Below, in pieces: positions 33,985-43,166 of a stretch of 64,000 bases of DNA. The notes beneath the pieces are model-generated. The model searched no databases. It was not told where the DNA came from and saw only the letters and a program-made list of their open reading frames with translations. Position 1 is the first letter of the stretch. Every line of letters starts with the position of its first letter. Location: NCBI GenBank assembly GCA_964541155.1, contig CAZIPC010000001.1, positions 124,001 to 188,000 of the forward strand, given 5' to 3'. The position numbers were made by a program, and so were the translations under genes. This DNA is from UBA4416 sp964541155 (GTDB taxonomy: Bacteria; Bacteroidota; Bacteroidia; B-17B0; Aurantibacillaceae).

Positions 33985-35460
33985 TTATATTAGTGATTCA
34001 ACAGGAGTACAAACATTATTTTCGCATACAAAACATTTTAATTTATCTTTAAAAATATATGGTTTATATATAGATTTACCCAGAAGCATTCTTAAACATT
34101 CCTGCACGCCTTCAATTATACTAGGGTGGGGGTGCATCATGTCTGCTAATTCTCTTATTCCTTGATTTGTATGAATGAGATATGCAACGGCTTGTATGGC
34201 AGAGCTTGCATGTTCTCCAACTGCTCTCATTCCTAAAATTCTCATTCCGCTATCGTTAGTAACAATGATTTTAAAAAAGCCTTTGGTTTTTCTCATAGCT
34301 ATGGCTCTTGCATTAGTGCTATAATCTAGTTTAACAACTTTGTGAGCAATTCCTTTTTTATTACAATCTTGTTCGCTCATCCCTACACTTGCTACTTCAG
34401 GATTTAAAAACATTATTGTAGAAATATTTTCATAGTTTAATGGTTTAATAGTTGGTCCAAACATTCTAACAACGGCGTGTCTGGCCTCTCTTTCTCCAAC
34501 ATTAACCAAAGCCATTTCTGTAGTTACATCTCCTGCAACATAAATATTCGAAATGTTTGTTTGTGTGTCATTATCCCAAATGCTACCTCTGTCATTTAGT
34601 TTTACTCCTATTTTTTCAAGGTTTAATCCTTCAACATTAGGAACTCTTCCAACAGAAATTAAGGCTTTATCAACAGTAATGATTTCTGTTGTCCCGTTTT
34701 TATATTCAAGTTCGTATTCAACTTTATTATTTACTATTTGCATCTTTTTTAAAGATGACCCGTGGTGAATTGTAGCTCCTTGTTTTTCAAGGCTTTCGCT
34801 AATTAATTCAGCTACGTCATCGTCTTCAAAAGGTAAAATTCGTTCAGCTTTATCTATTAAATAAACTTTTGTTTTTCCCATGTTTGAAAAAATGGTAGCG
34901 AATTCGCAACCAATAACACCAGCACCTAATACAACAAGGCTTTTGGGTATTTCTGTTAAATTTTTTATACCATCACTTGTCATGATAATATTTTCATCAA
35001 TCGAAATATTTGGTAAATATCTTGGTCTACTTCCTGTCGCTATTAAAACATTATCAGCAGTAACTTTTTTTAAATTACCATCTTCTTTTTTTATTGATAT
35101 TGTATTTTTATCTATAAATGAAGCTTCTCCTTTTTCGTAAAAAAATAAATTATTAGTTTGTTTTTGCAATAAATTTAAGTGCACGGTCATTTGAGTTTTA
35201 CGTTCAAATATGGCTTCTTTTAATGTGTTTGCAATATCTTGATAATCGGCTTCGTAATCAGGTATTGATTCTCGAATCGATGAAATTTTTTGCGAATATT
35301 CCCACAAAGTTTTAGAAGTTAAAACTCCATCATATACTCCAGCGCCACCTATTCGTTTTTTTTCTATTAATAAAACTTTTTTCTTAAAATCTAAAGCTCG
35401 CATGGCTCCTGCATATCCACTTGGGCCCCCTCCAATAACTATTAAATCGTAATGTTCCAT
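33985..35460 (-). CDS. Lpd/SthA-like FAD flavoprotein lacking the redox-active cysteines
   Basis: A 491-residue member of the pyridine nucleotide-disulfide oxidoreductase family. The FAD fold (IGGGPSGYAGAMRA, about 9-22), NAD fold (LGAGVIGCEFATIF), VGRVPNVEGL and the FAD-binding AGDV block are present. The dimer-interface motif with the catalytic His-Glu is also kept (HPHPSIIEGVQE). The disulfide motif, normally G-G-x-C-x4-C-I-P-S-K, reads GGAGVYDGVLTSK (38-50): Gly41 and Val46 replace the cysteines. A C-terminal tail has KCFVCENNVC. It cannot be a standard lipoamide dehydrogenase; an NAD(P)H oxidase, transhydrogenase-like or other role is open. It starts 1 base after the LTA-synthase-like gene. 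Confidence 0.8.
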   Translation of the reverse strand: MEHYDLIVIGGGPSGYAGAMRALDFKKKVLLIEKKRIGGAGVYDGVLTSKTLWEYSQKISSIRESIPDYEADYQDIANTLKEAIFERKTQMTVHLNLLQKQTNNLFFYEKGEASFIDKNTISIKKEDGNLKKVTADNVLIATGSRPRYLPNISIDENIIMTSDGIKNLTEIPKSLVVLGAGVIGCEFATIFSNMGKTKVYLIDKAERILPFEDDDVAELISESLEKQGATIHHGSSLKKMQIVNNKVEYELEYKNGTTEIITVDKALISVGRVPNVEGLNLEKIGVKLNDRGSIWDNDTQTNISNIYVAGDVTTEMALVNVGEREARHAVVRMFGPTIKPLNYENISTIMFLNPEVASVGMSEQDCNKKGIAHKVVKLDYSTNARAIAMRKTKGFFKIIVTNDSGMRILGMRAVGEHASSAIQAVAYLIHTNQGIRELADMMHPHPSIIEGVQECLRMLLGKSIYKPYIFKDKLKCFVCENNVCTPVESLI

Positions 35461-35461
35461 T

Positions 35462-37357
35462 TTAGTGTTTGTAATTGTAGTACGTTTTGTTTTTTATAAC
35501 ATCATTATTGTAGTTTTGTATGTATGCTCTACAAAAATGGAGTATGTATTTATCTGTATCATTTTTTAAAATGTTATATTGCAAGTTGCTGTCTATTTTA
35601 AAGTTATATTTCTCAATAAAGTTGTAATCTTTTAAGATATAACAAAAGCTATCTTTAATACAACAAAATAATGGACTACTATAAAAAACAACAGGTTGTT
35701 GTGTTAATGAAAACATACTTTCTCCAAATGAATAGTAGGGTTTATCATAATTCAAATAATCTAATACTGTAGGTAAAATATCAATGTTTTGTACGGTTTT
35801 AGTATTTATTTTGGGTTGTATATCACTTTTATAAATTAAGATTGGAATAGAATGTTGTCCAACTATATTGCCATAAAAAGCATCGTTAGATGTGGCTGTA
35901 TGATCGGGTGTTATAATAAATAAGGTGTTTTTAAACCAAGGTTGTTTTTTTACATTATTAAAAAATTGTTTTAAGGCATAATCTGTATATCCAATAGATT
36001 CATGTATATCAGCATTACCTTTAGGGAATTTTCCTTTATATTTTTTTGGAACAATATATGGGTTATGAGAACTTAATGTAAAAATGGATGTAAAAAAAGG
36101 CTCTTTTAGTTTTCCTATTTCTGTAGCTGTTTGTTGCAAAAATGGTTCGTCCCAAATACCCCATTGTCCATCATAATCTTCATCATTATTGTATTCATTT
36201 CTTCCATAGTAATAGTCGTAACCAGCTAATTGTGCGTATGAATTGAAATTCATAGTTCCATTAGTACCTCCATGATAAAATACAGATGTATACCCTTTAC
36301 TTTTTAATAAATTAGGAAGAGTTTGTAATGTATTATTACTATACATTGAATTTAAATACTGATTTTCTAAAAAGCAAGGCATAGAGGCTGTGATGGCTGG
36401 TATACCATTTATAGATGTTTTCCCGCTTGAGATTGCATTTGAAAAAACTATAGATTTTTTCATTAAGCTATCTAAAAAAGGCGTGTAACTTTTTCTATTA
36501 CTAATTCCTGTAAATTCTTTCGAGAAGCTTTCTAAAATAATAACACACACGTTATAATTTTTAAACGAGCCTGTATCGGCTTGATGTATTGGAGTGTAAT
36601 ATTTTCTGAGTTCATTTTCTGTATAAAAATTCAATGATTTTATTTCAGTTAAATCTGCTGATTTTAAAATAGAGAAAGGTGTATTGATTACAATAGGAAT
36701 GTATTTTGGATTTGTGTAATTAGCAGCATCCATCAGTACAATAGGTATTTTTTGTAATCCACCTCTAATTCCAAGAACTGTGGTTCCGGTTAAAATTAAA
36801 AATATAAAAAAGTATAATGATAAAATTTTAAATTGGAATGTTATGTAGTGAGGTGTTTCTGTTTTTTTAATAATAAAATGTATTTTTATTAATACATAAA
36901 TTATTATTAAGTATAGTAGTAGAATATACCAAAATTCAGCGATAAAATGAGGTACAAGTTTTAAGAATTCAGTTTGGCCTCCAAAAATTAAACCTCCTAC
37001 ATCATAAGTTGTTCTTTTTTGAATAAATGGAAAATAAGCAAAATCTATAAAATTTAACCCTAGCGCAATACTATTTGTTATAATAAAAATGATTGAAGTA
37101 ATACGTTGATATATTTTTAAATAATAAAATTTAAAAGGAAGAATACATAGTAGAATATATAATGAATTTGTGGCTGCTATACTAAAGGCGTCAAATCTTA
37201 AGCCAAAAAATGATAGTTTAAATAATTCAATAATACTGATAGTTTGAAAGTAGGATTGATTGAAAAAGTAAAACAACCATCTACAAATAAAATATAAAAA
37301 AAATAAAAAAAGTAGTTGTTTTAAAACGTGTTTAATTTGTGGTAGGTAAGAGATCAT
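35462..37357 (-). CDS. LTA synthase-like sulfatase/phosphotransferase
   Basis: A 631-residue inner-membrane enzyme with about five N-terminal helices (to about residue 200) and an extracytoplasmic alkaline-phosphatase-fold domain. Expected catalytic features are seen: E276 in VIILESFSKE, the nucleophile T314 in SSGKTSINGIPA, H431 in TLSSHNPY and D485/H486 in ITPDHTAT. Gram-negative relatives transfer phosphoglycerol or phosphoethanolamine to glycans or lipids; the substrate here is unknown. It lies 3 bases after the M1-barrel gene and 1 base before the flavoprotein gene, so the three are a tight transcription unit. Confidence 0.85.
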   Translation of the reverse strand: MISYLPQIKHVLKQLLFLFFLYFICRWLFYFFNQSYFQTISIIELFKLSFFGLRFDAFSIAATNSLYILLCILPFKFYYLKIYQRITSIIFIITNSIALGLNFIDFAYFPFIQKRTTYDVGGLIFGGQTEFLKLVPHFIAEFWYILLLYLIIIYVLIKIHFIIKKTETPHYITFQFKILSLYFFIFLILTGTTVLGIRGGLQKIPIVLMDAANYTNPKYIPIVINTPFSILKSADLTEIKSLNFYTENELRKYYTPIHQADTGSFKNYNVCVIILESFSKEFTGISNRKSYTPFLDSLMKKSIVFSNAISSGKTSINGIPAITASMPCFLENQYLNSMYSNNTLQTLPNLLKSKGYTSVFYHGGTNGTMNFNSYAQLAGYDYYYGRNEYNNDEDYDGQWGIWDEPFLQQTATEIGKLKEPFFTSIFTLSSHNPYIVPKKYKGKFPKGNADIHESIGYTDYALKQFFNNVKKQPWFKNTLFIITPDHTATSNDAFYGNIVGQHSIPILIYKSDIQPKINTKTVQNIDILPTVLDYLNYDKPYYSFGESMFSLTQQPVVFYSSPLFCCIKDSFCYILKDYNFIEKYNFKIDSNLQYNILKNDTDKYILHFCRAYIQNYNNDVIKNKTYYNYKH

Positions 37358-37360
37358 AAT

Positions 37361-40300
37361 TTAAAAAGCTCTGTTAATTCCAATCATCCAGCGCGTTTGA
37401 AAGTAATCTTTTTCGGCAAAAGGTAAACGATTAATAAATAAAGGCATGTCAAATCTAATTACAAGTGGTTTAACCCCGTATAAAGGACCCCATTTTTGAA
37501 TATTAAGAGCTAAGCCAACGCCCGCATCAACCATTAAATTTGACATTACAGTTGCTTTATTGGGGGCATTTGTATTAATGGATCCGGCATCTCCAAAGAT
37601 GTATGGATTAAATTTTATAGAGTTATTTAATTTTTTAAAATTTAAAAAGCTAAATAATTCTCCAAATTCAATTTCAGCACTAGCAGAAGCTCCAGTGGTT
37701 CCCTTGTAATTATATATGACAAATCCATTAGCATCTGTTGATGCTAAAACATATCCAGAATAACCTCTTAAATTTAACCCACCACCTGCGGTAAAATGAT
37801 TAGTTTGTGCGCCATATTTTCCCCAGTTAGGAGGTATAAATCCATTTGAACGTGTATATTTATTGTCCATTAAATCTTCTGGATTTGCCCCAGCTGCAAA
37901 TAACATCGACTCATCGGCTAATAAAGTTCCAAATCCTAATTGGGCAAATACACGAGTGTTAATGTTTATTTTTCCAAAATCATTTTTATTAATGGCAGTG
38001 TACTGTATATTAGAGTAATCATAATCTCTGGTAAGTGCACTAGCTCTTAAGTTAATATTCATAAATCCAATACCTTTATTGTAGGTATAATTATGATCTA
38101 TTCCTACGCTTAAATAACTATTCATTTTTTGAATTTGCCATTCGGATTTATTTATAAGATATACCAGAGCATTAGGCATATCTCTTACCATAGCTTTATA
38201 TTGTATATAAATGCGATTTTTTTCATTGTTACTTTTTTTCTCAAAACCTATTAAGCCACTTTTTAATCCATCTAATGATTTTAATGTCATGTAAATACTT
38301 GATTTTTTCATGAACTTAGCGGTTGAAGTTTTATAATTTAATAAAAATGAAATAGTATTGTATCCGTTTTTATTAATACTAGAATCTAAATATCCTTGAC
38401 CTAATCCTGTACTAAACCAAGCTGTTATATCAAATACATTTTTTGTATTCATATATCCACCATTTAAATGCGCGCCTACTTTTACGCCATCATAACCATT
38501 ATACCACAAGCTAGGCCGAGCTTTAATTTCATAATGTTTCCAATCTAAAGGATTATATATTTTTGAATCAAACATAATGTTTACTCGGTGATGTTTTACG
38601 TTATTAGTCATATCTACATCTGCTAGTCTTCGAGACGGGTCAATAATCACATTATTTAATTTTCCATTAATTTGAATTTTTGCAGTGTAAGTTGGTTTTA
38701 CCTTTCCCCAACCAATCCAACGTGGTAAAACGGTTGCTTTTACTGGTTTCTCAAACCATGTATTTGGGATGTGAAAATGATAAGCAGAATCATTTTTGTC
38801 TAATACCGTAAAATCTATAGGCATTTGCATATCGCCCTTACGTTTAAATGTAATAATGTATTCTCCAGTTTGATTACCTTTTTTAATTCTACCAATTTTA
38901 TAATCAATCTTTTTTGTTGTTTCTAGCCATTGGTCAAAAAACCAATTTAAATCAATACCACTATATTGAATAATTGAGTTCCTGAAATCTTCAGGGTAAG
39001 GGTGTGCGAATTTCCATTGATTAAAATAATGCTGCATGCATTTATCAAATAACGAACGGCCCAGCACGTATTCTAAATTTTTTAACATAACTGCTGTTTT
39101 AGTATACACTGCACTATATCCACCACCATGTCTTATACCACCATTGTAATCGTCGCTGTGAGTATTTAATGTAACTTCTTCTCCTTTAACAGTAACAGCA
39201 TTCATATAACCATTGTAAATTTGATCATCTAAAATTCTATTTTGTTCGGTAAATCTTTTCACATATTTACTTTTTGGTTCTTGTTCAATTTTATTAGGTC
39301 CATCAATAAATTGATACGTATCTGCTGTGTAAAATTGAGTAAATCCTTCATCTAAAAAAGCTCTATATGTTTCGTTATTTCCTACCATTCCAAAAAACCA
39401 GTTATGAGTCATTTCATGAATCAATAAATCTCTGTAGTTTGGATCATATCCTCCATCTAAAGTTAACATAGGATATTCAACACCATCTTGAGCATCAGCA
39501 CAAATCATTTTTGGGTAATGATAAGTTCCAATATTGTATGTGTTAACATCTAATACTTTTGCAATAAATTGTGGACATGTTTGCCAACCCGCAGCATGAG
39601 GTTCTTGAACTAAGGCTACACATTTAATACCTTGCCAATTATATTCTCCTATTCTGTATGTTGGATCTGCTGTTAAAGCAAAATCATGAACATTAATAGC
39701 AGAAAATTTCCAAGTTTTAGTAGTCCCATCTTTTTTAATTATTGTACTCGGTGATGAGTTCCAAGGTTTTTTAGCAAAATTTGAAAGATCTAATTTTTGA
39801 CGAAGGGTATCTGGTAATACTTCGTTTTCATTTTTTAAAATGCCTGTTGCGTCTAATATGTAATTGTTAGGTAATGTGAATTCAACATAAAATGAACCAA
39901 AATCTCCATAAAATTCATGATCCATATGTTGATCTGTATCCCATCCAAATTTTCTGTCGTATACTGAAATACGCGGATACCAATGCGTTACATCATAATG
40001 TTTATTGCCAAATGCATTAAATAATTTCATCCTGTTACGAATAGCTTCTTTGGCGTAATAGGTTTTAAAATCAATATTAAAAGTTATAGATTCTCCAGAT
40101 TTTAAAGGCTTTTCTAAATAAACTTTTAAAACCGTATTGTCTAATTCTGTTTTTAATTCTTTAGTACCTTGTTTAATTTTTAATACTTCTGTTCCTAAAT
40201 CATCTTTTCGATATTTATTAAATTTTAAATGGTAATTATTATTTTTATATAGGTCTGCTAAATAAGAATTTTTAGTTTGAGCATTATTGTATAAATGAAA

Positions 40301-40555
40301 ATATACAATGTATAAATCTTTTGGAGAATTATTCCAATAGGTTAATTCTTCAGAGCCGGTAATAATATCAGTTGAGTCATTTAAGGTTGCTTTTATATTA
40401 TAATGCACATCTTGTTGCCAGTAATCAGAAAACGGTTTTCTGTTTTTCCAGTATAATGAATTAGATTGTGATCGATAATCAATATATTCGTTTTGAGAAT
40501 TAATTTCATAAAATGAAATAACACTCAAAATAATAAGGAGGTAATTTTTTCTCAT
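37361..40555 (-). CDS. M1-family metallopeptidase fused to a C-terminal outer-membrane beta-barrel
   Basis: A 1064-residue protein with a signal peptide (about 1-20). The M1 N-terminal beta domain covers about 40-320, and the zinc site is HEMTH (380-384) with E403, the exact HExxH-x18-E spacing. The usual GAMEN position reads DGVEYPM (357-363). After about residue 650 the chain becomes long alternating strands. They include LNLRGYSGY (an Omp85-like RGF/RGY motif) and VDAGVGLALNIQ, and the chain ends with RWMIGINRAF, a terminal aromatic as in BAM-inserted barrels. I infer a peptidase tethered to an outer-membrane barrel, facing the periplasm or surface. Substrates are unknown. Confidence 0.85.
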   Translation of the reverse strand: MRKNYLLIILSVISFYEINSQNEYIDYRSQSNSLYWKNRKPFSDYWQQDVHYNIKATLNDSTDIITGSEELTYWNNSPKDLYIVYFHLYNNAQTKNSYLADLYKNNNYHLKFNKYRKDDLGTEVLKIKQGTKELKTELDNTVLKVYLEKPLKSGESITFNIDFKTYYAKEAIRNRMKLFNAFGNKHYDVTHWYPRISVYDRKFGWDTDQHMDHEFYGDFGSFYVEFTLPNNYILDATGILKNENEVLPDTLRQKLDLSNFAKKPWNSSPSTIIKKDGTTKTWKFSAINVHDFALTADPTYRIGEYNWQGIKCVALVQEPHAAGWQTCPQFIAKVLDVNTYNIGTYHYPKMICADAQDGVEYPMLTLDGGYDPNYRDLLIHEMTHNWFFGMVGNNETYRAFLDEGFTQFYTADTYQFIDGPNKIEQEPKSKYVKRFTEQNRILDDQIYNGYMNAVTVKGEEVTLNTHSDDYNGGIRHGGGYSAVYTKTAVMLKNLEYVLGRSLFDKCMQHYFNQWKFAHPYPEDFRNSIIQYSGIDLNWFFDQWLETTKKIDYKIGRIKKGNQTGEYIITFKRKGDMQMPIDFTVLDKNDSAYHFHIPNTWFEKPVKATVLPRWIGWGKVKPTYTAKIQINGKLNNVIIDPSRRLADVDMTNNVKHHRVNIMFDSKIYNPLDWKHYEIKARPSLWYNGYDGVKVGAHLNGGYMNTKNVFDITAWFSTGLGQGYLDSSINKNGYNTISFLLNYKTSTAKFMKKSSIYMTLKSLDGLKSGLIGFEKKSNNEKNRIYIQYKAMVRDMPNALVYLINKSEWQIQKMNSYLSVGIDHNYTYNKGIGFMNINLRASALTRDYDYSNIQYTAINKNDFGKININTRVFAQLGFGTLLADESMLFAAGANPEDLMDNKYTRSNGFIPPNWGKYGAQTNHFTAGGGLNLRGYSGYVLASTDANGFVIYNYKGTTGASASAEIEFGELFSFLNFKKLNNSIKFNPYIFGDAGSINTNAPNKATVMSNLMVDAGVGLALNIQKWGPLYGVKPLVIRFDMPLFINRLPFAEKDYFQTRWMIGINRAF

Positions 40556-40732
40556 AGCTAAATAATAACTTTTAAAGATAGGGATTTTTAAATAAAAAAC
40601 CTTTAAATACTTAGTAAATTATGGTATTTGCTATTTGATTTTTAATGCAAAAAGTGTTTTTTAATACAACACCAGAAATATTACCAAATATGGATTTTTG
40701 TAATAAGTAACTTAATTGTCATTCAGTTTAGT

Positions 40733-40740
40733 TAAATTTG
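40733..40740 (+). promoter_or_regulatory. -7 promoter element of the DUF6913-dapA unit
   Basis: An exact TAnnTTTG (TAaaTTTG) 71 bases before the first ATG, in a 256-base AT-rich gap with no other recognisable feature. Confidence 0.4.
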
Positions 40741-40811
40741 TGCATTAATTATAAAATTATTTAGTTGGTAATATTCAATAAAAAATTTCGGTAGCATAAT
40801 TTGTAAAAAAA

Positions 40812-41324
40812 ATGTCTTTAATAAATAAAATAGCGTTGTACTTTCTTTCTAATAAAGAGAATGTATATTTCACAAAACAATTCTTTTCATGGAATCAATT
40901 GTCTACTATTTTAATAATTTGTTACGAAGAACAAGTGTCTGAGATTATTGATTTTATTGATATATGTAAAGTAAATTCTATTTCGGTTCATGTTGCTATA
41001 ATTTTAAATAACAAAAAAGATTATACTCCTAAATTTAAATTTAATCATACCGCAATAGATAAAAAACAATTTTCACTATTAAAAATTCCTAATCAAAATA
41101 CGATTCAACAATTAAAAAACAAGAACAGTGATTTGTTAATTAATTTAGGAAATAGCAAGCAAATAAGGTCTTATATATTAAGTAAATTAACAAAATCAAG
41201 ATGTAAATTGTCTTATTTTCAAGATTCGGTTTATGATATTGTGATTAGTAAAGATACTTCAACAAGTGTTTCAGAGTATCTTAAGCAAGTAATTATTTAT
41301 TTAAAAATGATAAAAACAACATAA
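40812..41324 (+). CDS. DUF6913-like protein preceding dapA
   Basis: A 170-residue cytosolic protein of unknown function. It resembles the small Bacteroidota family often found just before dapA, reading as an alpha/beta fold: STILIICYEEQVSEIIDFID, KVNSISVHVAII, then DLLINLGNSKQIRSYILSKL. No catalytic motif is seen. It is 1 base from the dapA start, so expression is coupled. Its conserved place suggests a role in or regulation of the lysine/peptidoglycan branch, which is inference only. Confidence 0.65.
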   Translation: MSLINKIALYFLSNKENVYFTKQFFSWNQLSTILIICYEEQVSEIIDFIDICKVNSISVHVAIILNNKKDYTPKFKFNHTAIDKKQFSLLKIPNQNTIQQLKNKNSDLLINLGNSKQIRSYILSKLTKSRCKLSYFQDSVYDIVISKDTSTSVSEYLKQVIIYLKMIKTT

Positions 41325-41325
41325 T

Positions 41326-42204
41326 ATGGCGCAAGCATTAAATTTTACAGGAACAGGTGTTGCAATTGTAACTCCATTTACAACAAAAGGAATGATTGAT
41401 TTTCCTGCTTTAACAAAGTTAGTTGATCACATTATAAAAGGACGTGTTGAATATATTGTTGTTTTGGGCACTACAGGCGAAACGGCAACCTTATCAAAAG
41501 AGGAAAAACAGCAAGTGATTAGTCATATTGTTAAAGTTACAAAAAAACGTGTTCCTTTAGTTTTAGGTGTAGGTGGTAATAATACAGCCGAAATTGTAAA
41601 TCAATTAAAAAACGACGATTTATCAGCATTTGAAGCTATTTTATCTGTATCTCCATATTATAACAAGCCTTCTCAAGAAGGTATTTATCAGCATTACAAA
41701 GCAATAGCAAAGGCTAGTCCATTGCCAATTATTTTATACAACGTGCCAGGCAGAACATCATCTAACATAGCATGGGATACAACCATACGTTTAGCAAATG
41801 AGTTTAAAAATATTATTGCTATTAAAGAAGCAAGTGGTAATATAGAGCAGTGTATGAAAATTATTAAATACCGTCCAGATAATTTTTTAATTATAAGCGG
41901 TGATGATAATCTTACATTACCTTTAATAGCAAGTGGTGCAGATGGAGTAATATCAGTAGTAGCAAATGCATATCCTCAAGATTATAGCGATATGGTTCGA
42001 CATGCTTTAGTGCATGATTTTAAAACTGCTCAAAAGTTACATTATAAATTAATGGAAATTACAGAACAATTATTTGCTGATGGTAATCCGGGCGGTGTAA
42101 AAGTTGTGTTAGCTAAAAAGAAAATCACACAAGCAACTGTGCGTTTACCTTTAGTAGAGCCAAATGATAAAGTTAAAGCCATTTTAAAAAAGATAGCTTA
42201 TTAA
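41326..42204 (+). CDS. dapA: 4-hydroxy-tetrahydrodipicolinate synthase
   Basis: Condenses pyruvate with aspartate semialdehyde at the start of the lysine/diaminopimelate pathway. It is a 292-residue TIM barrel. The Schiff-base lysine is K167 in IAIKEASGN, with Y138 in ILYNVPGRT, the GTTGE loop (48-52) and Y112 in SPYYNKPSQEG. All active-site residues are present. Its ATG lies 1 base after the preceding gene's stop. A peptidase gene follows after 25 bases. Confidence 0.96.
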   Translation: MAQALNFTGTGVAIVTPFTTKGMIDFPALTKLVDHIIKGRVEYIVVLGTTGETATLSKEEKQQVISHIVKVTKKRVPLVLGVGGNNTAEIVNQLKNDDLSAFEAILSVSPYYNKPSQEGIYQHYKAIAKASPLPIILYNVPGRTSSNIAWDTTIRLANEFKNIIAIKEASGNIEQCMKIIKYRPDNFLIISGDDNLTLPLIASGADGVISVVANAYPQDYSDMVRHALVHDFKTAQKLHYKLMEITEQLFADGNPGGVKVVLAKKKITQATVRLPLVEPNDKVKAILKKIAY

Positions 42205-42229
42205 TGTAATTAACTAATATTAGATTAAT

Positions 42230-43144
42230 ATGAAATTATCTTTATTAAAAACAATGTGTGCTATTCATTCGCCTAGTGGAAACGAGGTAGCGATGAAAAA
42301 TTTTATACTCGATTATATTAAATCAGAACAGAAAAATTGGAAGCATAAGCCAAAAATTATTCATGGAAAAGGGTTTCAGGATAATATCATATTAGTATTT
42401 GGAAAACCACGCACTGCTGTTTTCGCACACATGGATAGCATTGGATTTACGGTGCGTTACGGTAAACAATTAGTTAAAATAGGAGGCCCTCAAATACAAA
42501 AGGGTTTTGAATTAGTAGGAAGTGATGAAAAAGGAAAATGTGAAGCAACTTTAACGATTGTAAAAGATACATTGCAATATAAAGCCAAACGAAATTTTGA
42601 AACAGGTACCGAATTAGTATTTAAAGCCAATTGGAGAGAAGATAAAGATTATGTGCAATGTTGTTATATGGATAATCGATTGGGTTGTTATAGTGCTTTA
42701 AAAGTAGCAGAAACATTAAAAGATGGAGTTATTGTTTTTAGTACTTGGGAAGAGCATGGAGGAGGAAGCGTTTCTTATTTACAAAAATATTTAGCAGATC
42801 ATTATAATATTTCACAAGCATTAATTTCTGATATATCATGGATTTCGGATGGTGTATTTCCTGCAAAAGGACCTGTAATAAGTATGCGAGATAGTTTAAT
42901 ACCTCGTAGAAGTTACATAAATAAAATTATTTCAATTGCAAAAAAACATCAATTACCTTATCAATTAGAAGTAGAAGGCTCTGGAGGTAGCGATGCAAAA
43001 GAACTACAAATGGCAGAATACCCATGGGATTGGTGTTTTTTAGGTGCGGCAGAACAATTTGTTCACACTCCTAACGAAAAAGTTCATAAAAAAGATATAG
43101 AGGGAATGATTGAACTTTATAAGGTTTTAATGAAAGAATTATAA
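42230..43144 (+). CDS. M42/M20-like zinc aminopeptidase
   Basis: A 304-residue cytosolic metallopeptidase of the MH clan. Expected metal and catalytic positions are visible: H and D in FAHMDSIGF (about 65-73), D in CYMDNRLGCYS, the glutamates in STWEEHGGGS, a D in LISDISW, and a final H in FVHTPNEKVH. Length is slightly short for M42 enzymes (about 340). It probably trims peptides; the substrate is unknown. It is cotranscribed with dapA and the YdeI-like gene. Confidence 0.8.
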   Translation: MKLSLLKTMCAIHSPSGNEVAMKNFILDYIKSEQKNWKHKPKIIHGKGFQDNIILVFGKPRTAVFAHMDSIGFTVRYGKQLVKIGGPQIQKGFELVGSDEKGKCEATLTIVKDTLQYKAKRNFETGTELVFKANWREDKDYVQCCYMDNRLGCYSALKVAETLKDGVIVFSTWEEHGGGSVSYLQKYLADHYNISQALISDISWISDGVFPAKGPVISMRDSLIPRRSYINKIISIAKKHQLPYQLEVEGSGGSDAKELQMAEYPWDWCFLGAAEQFVHTPNEKVHKKDIEGMIELYKVLMKEL

Positions 43145-43166
43145 AACTTAATTTCAATAAATTATA

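Noticed and set aside
40556..40811. 256-base gap tested for a tRNA or small RNA
   Set aside because: No cloverleaf, CCA end or GC-rich stem is seen; only AT-rich DNA with a likely promoter.
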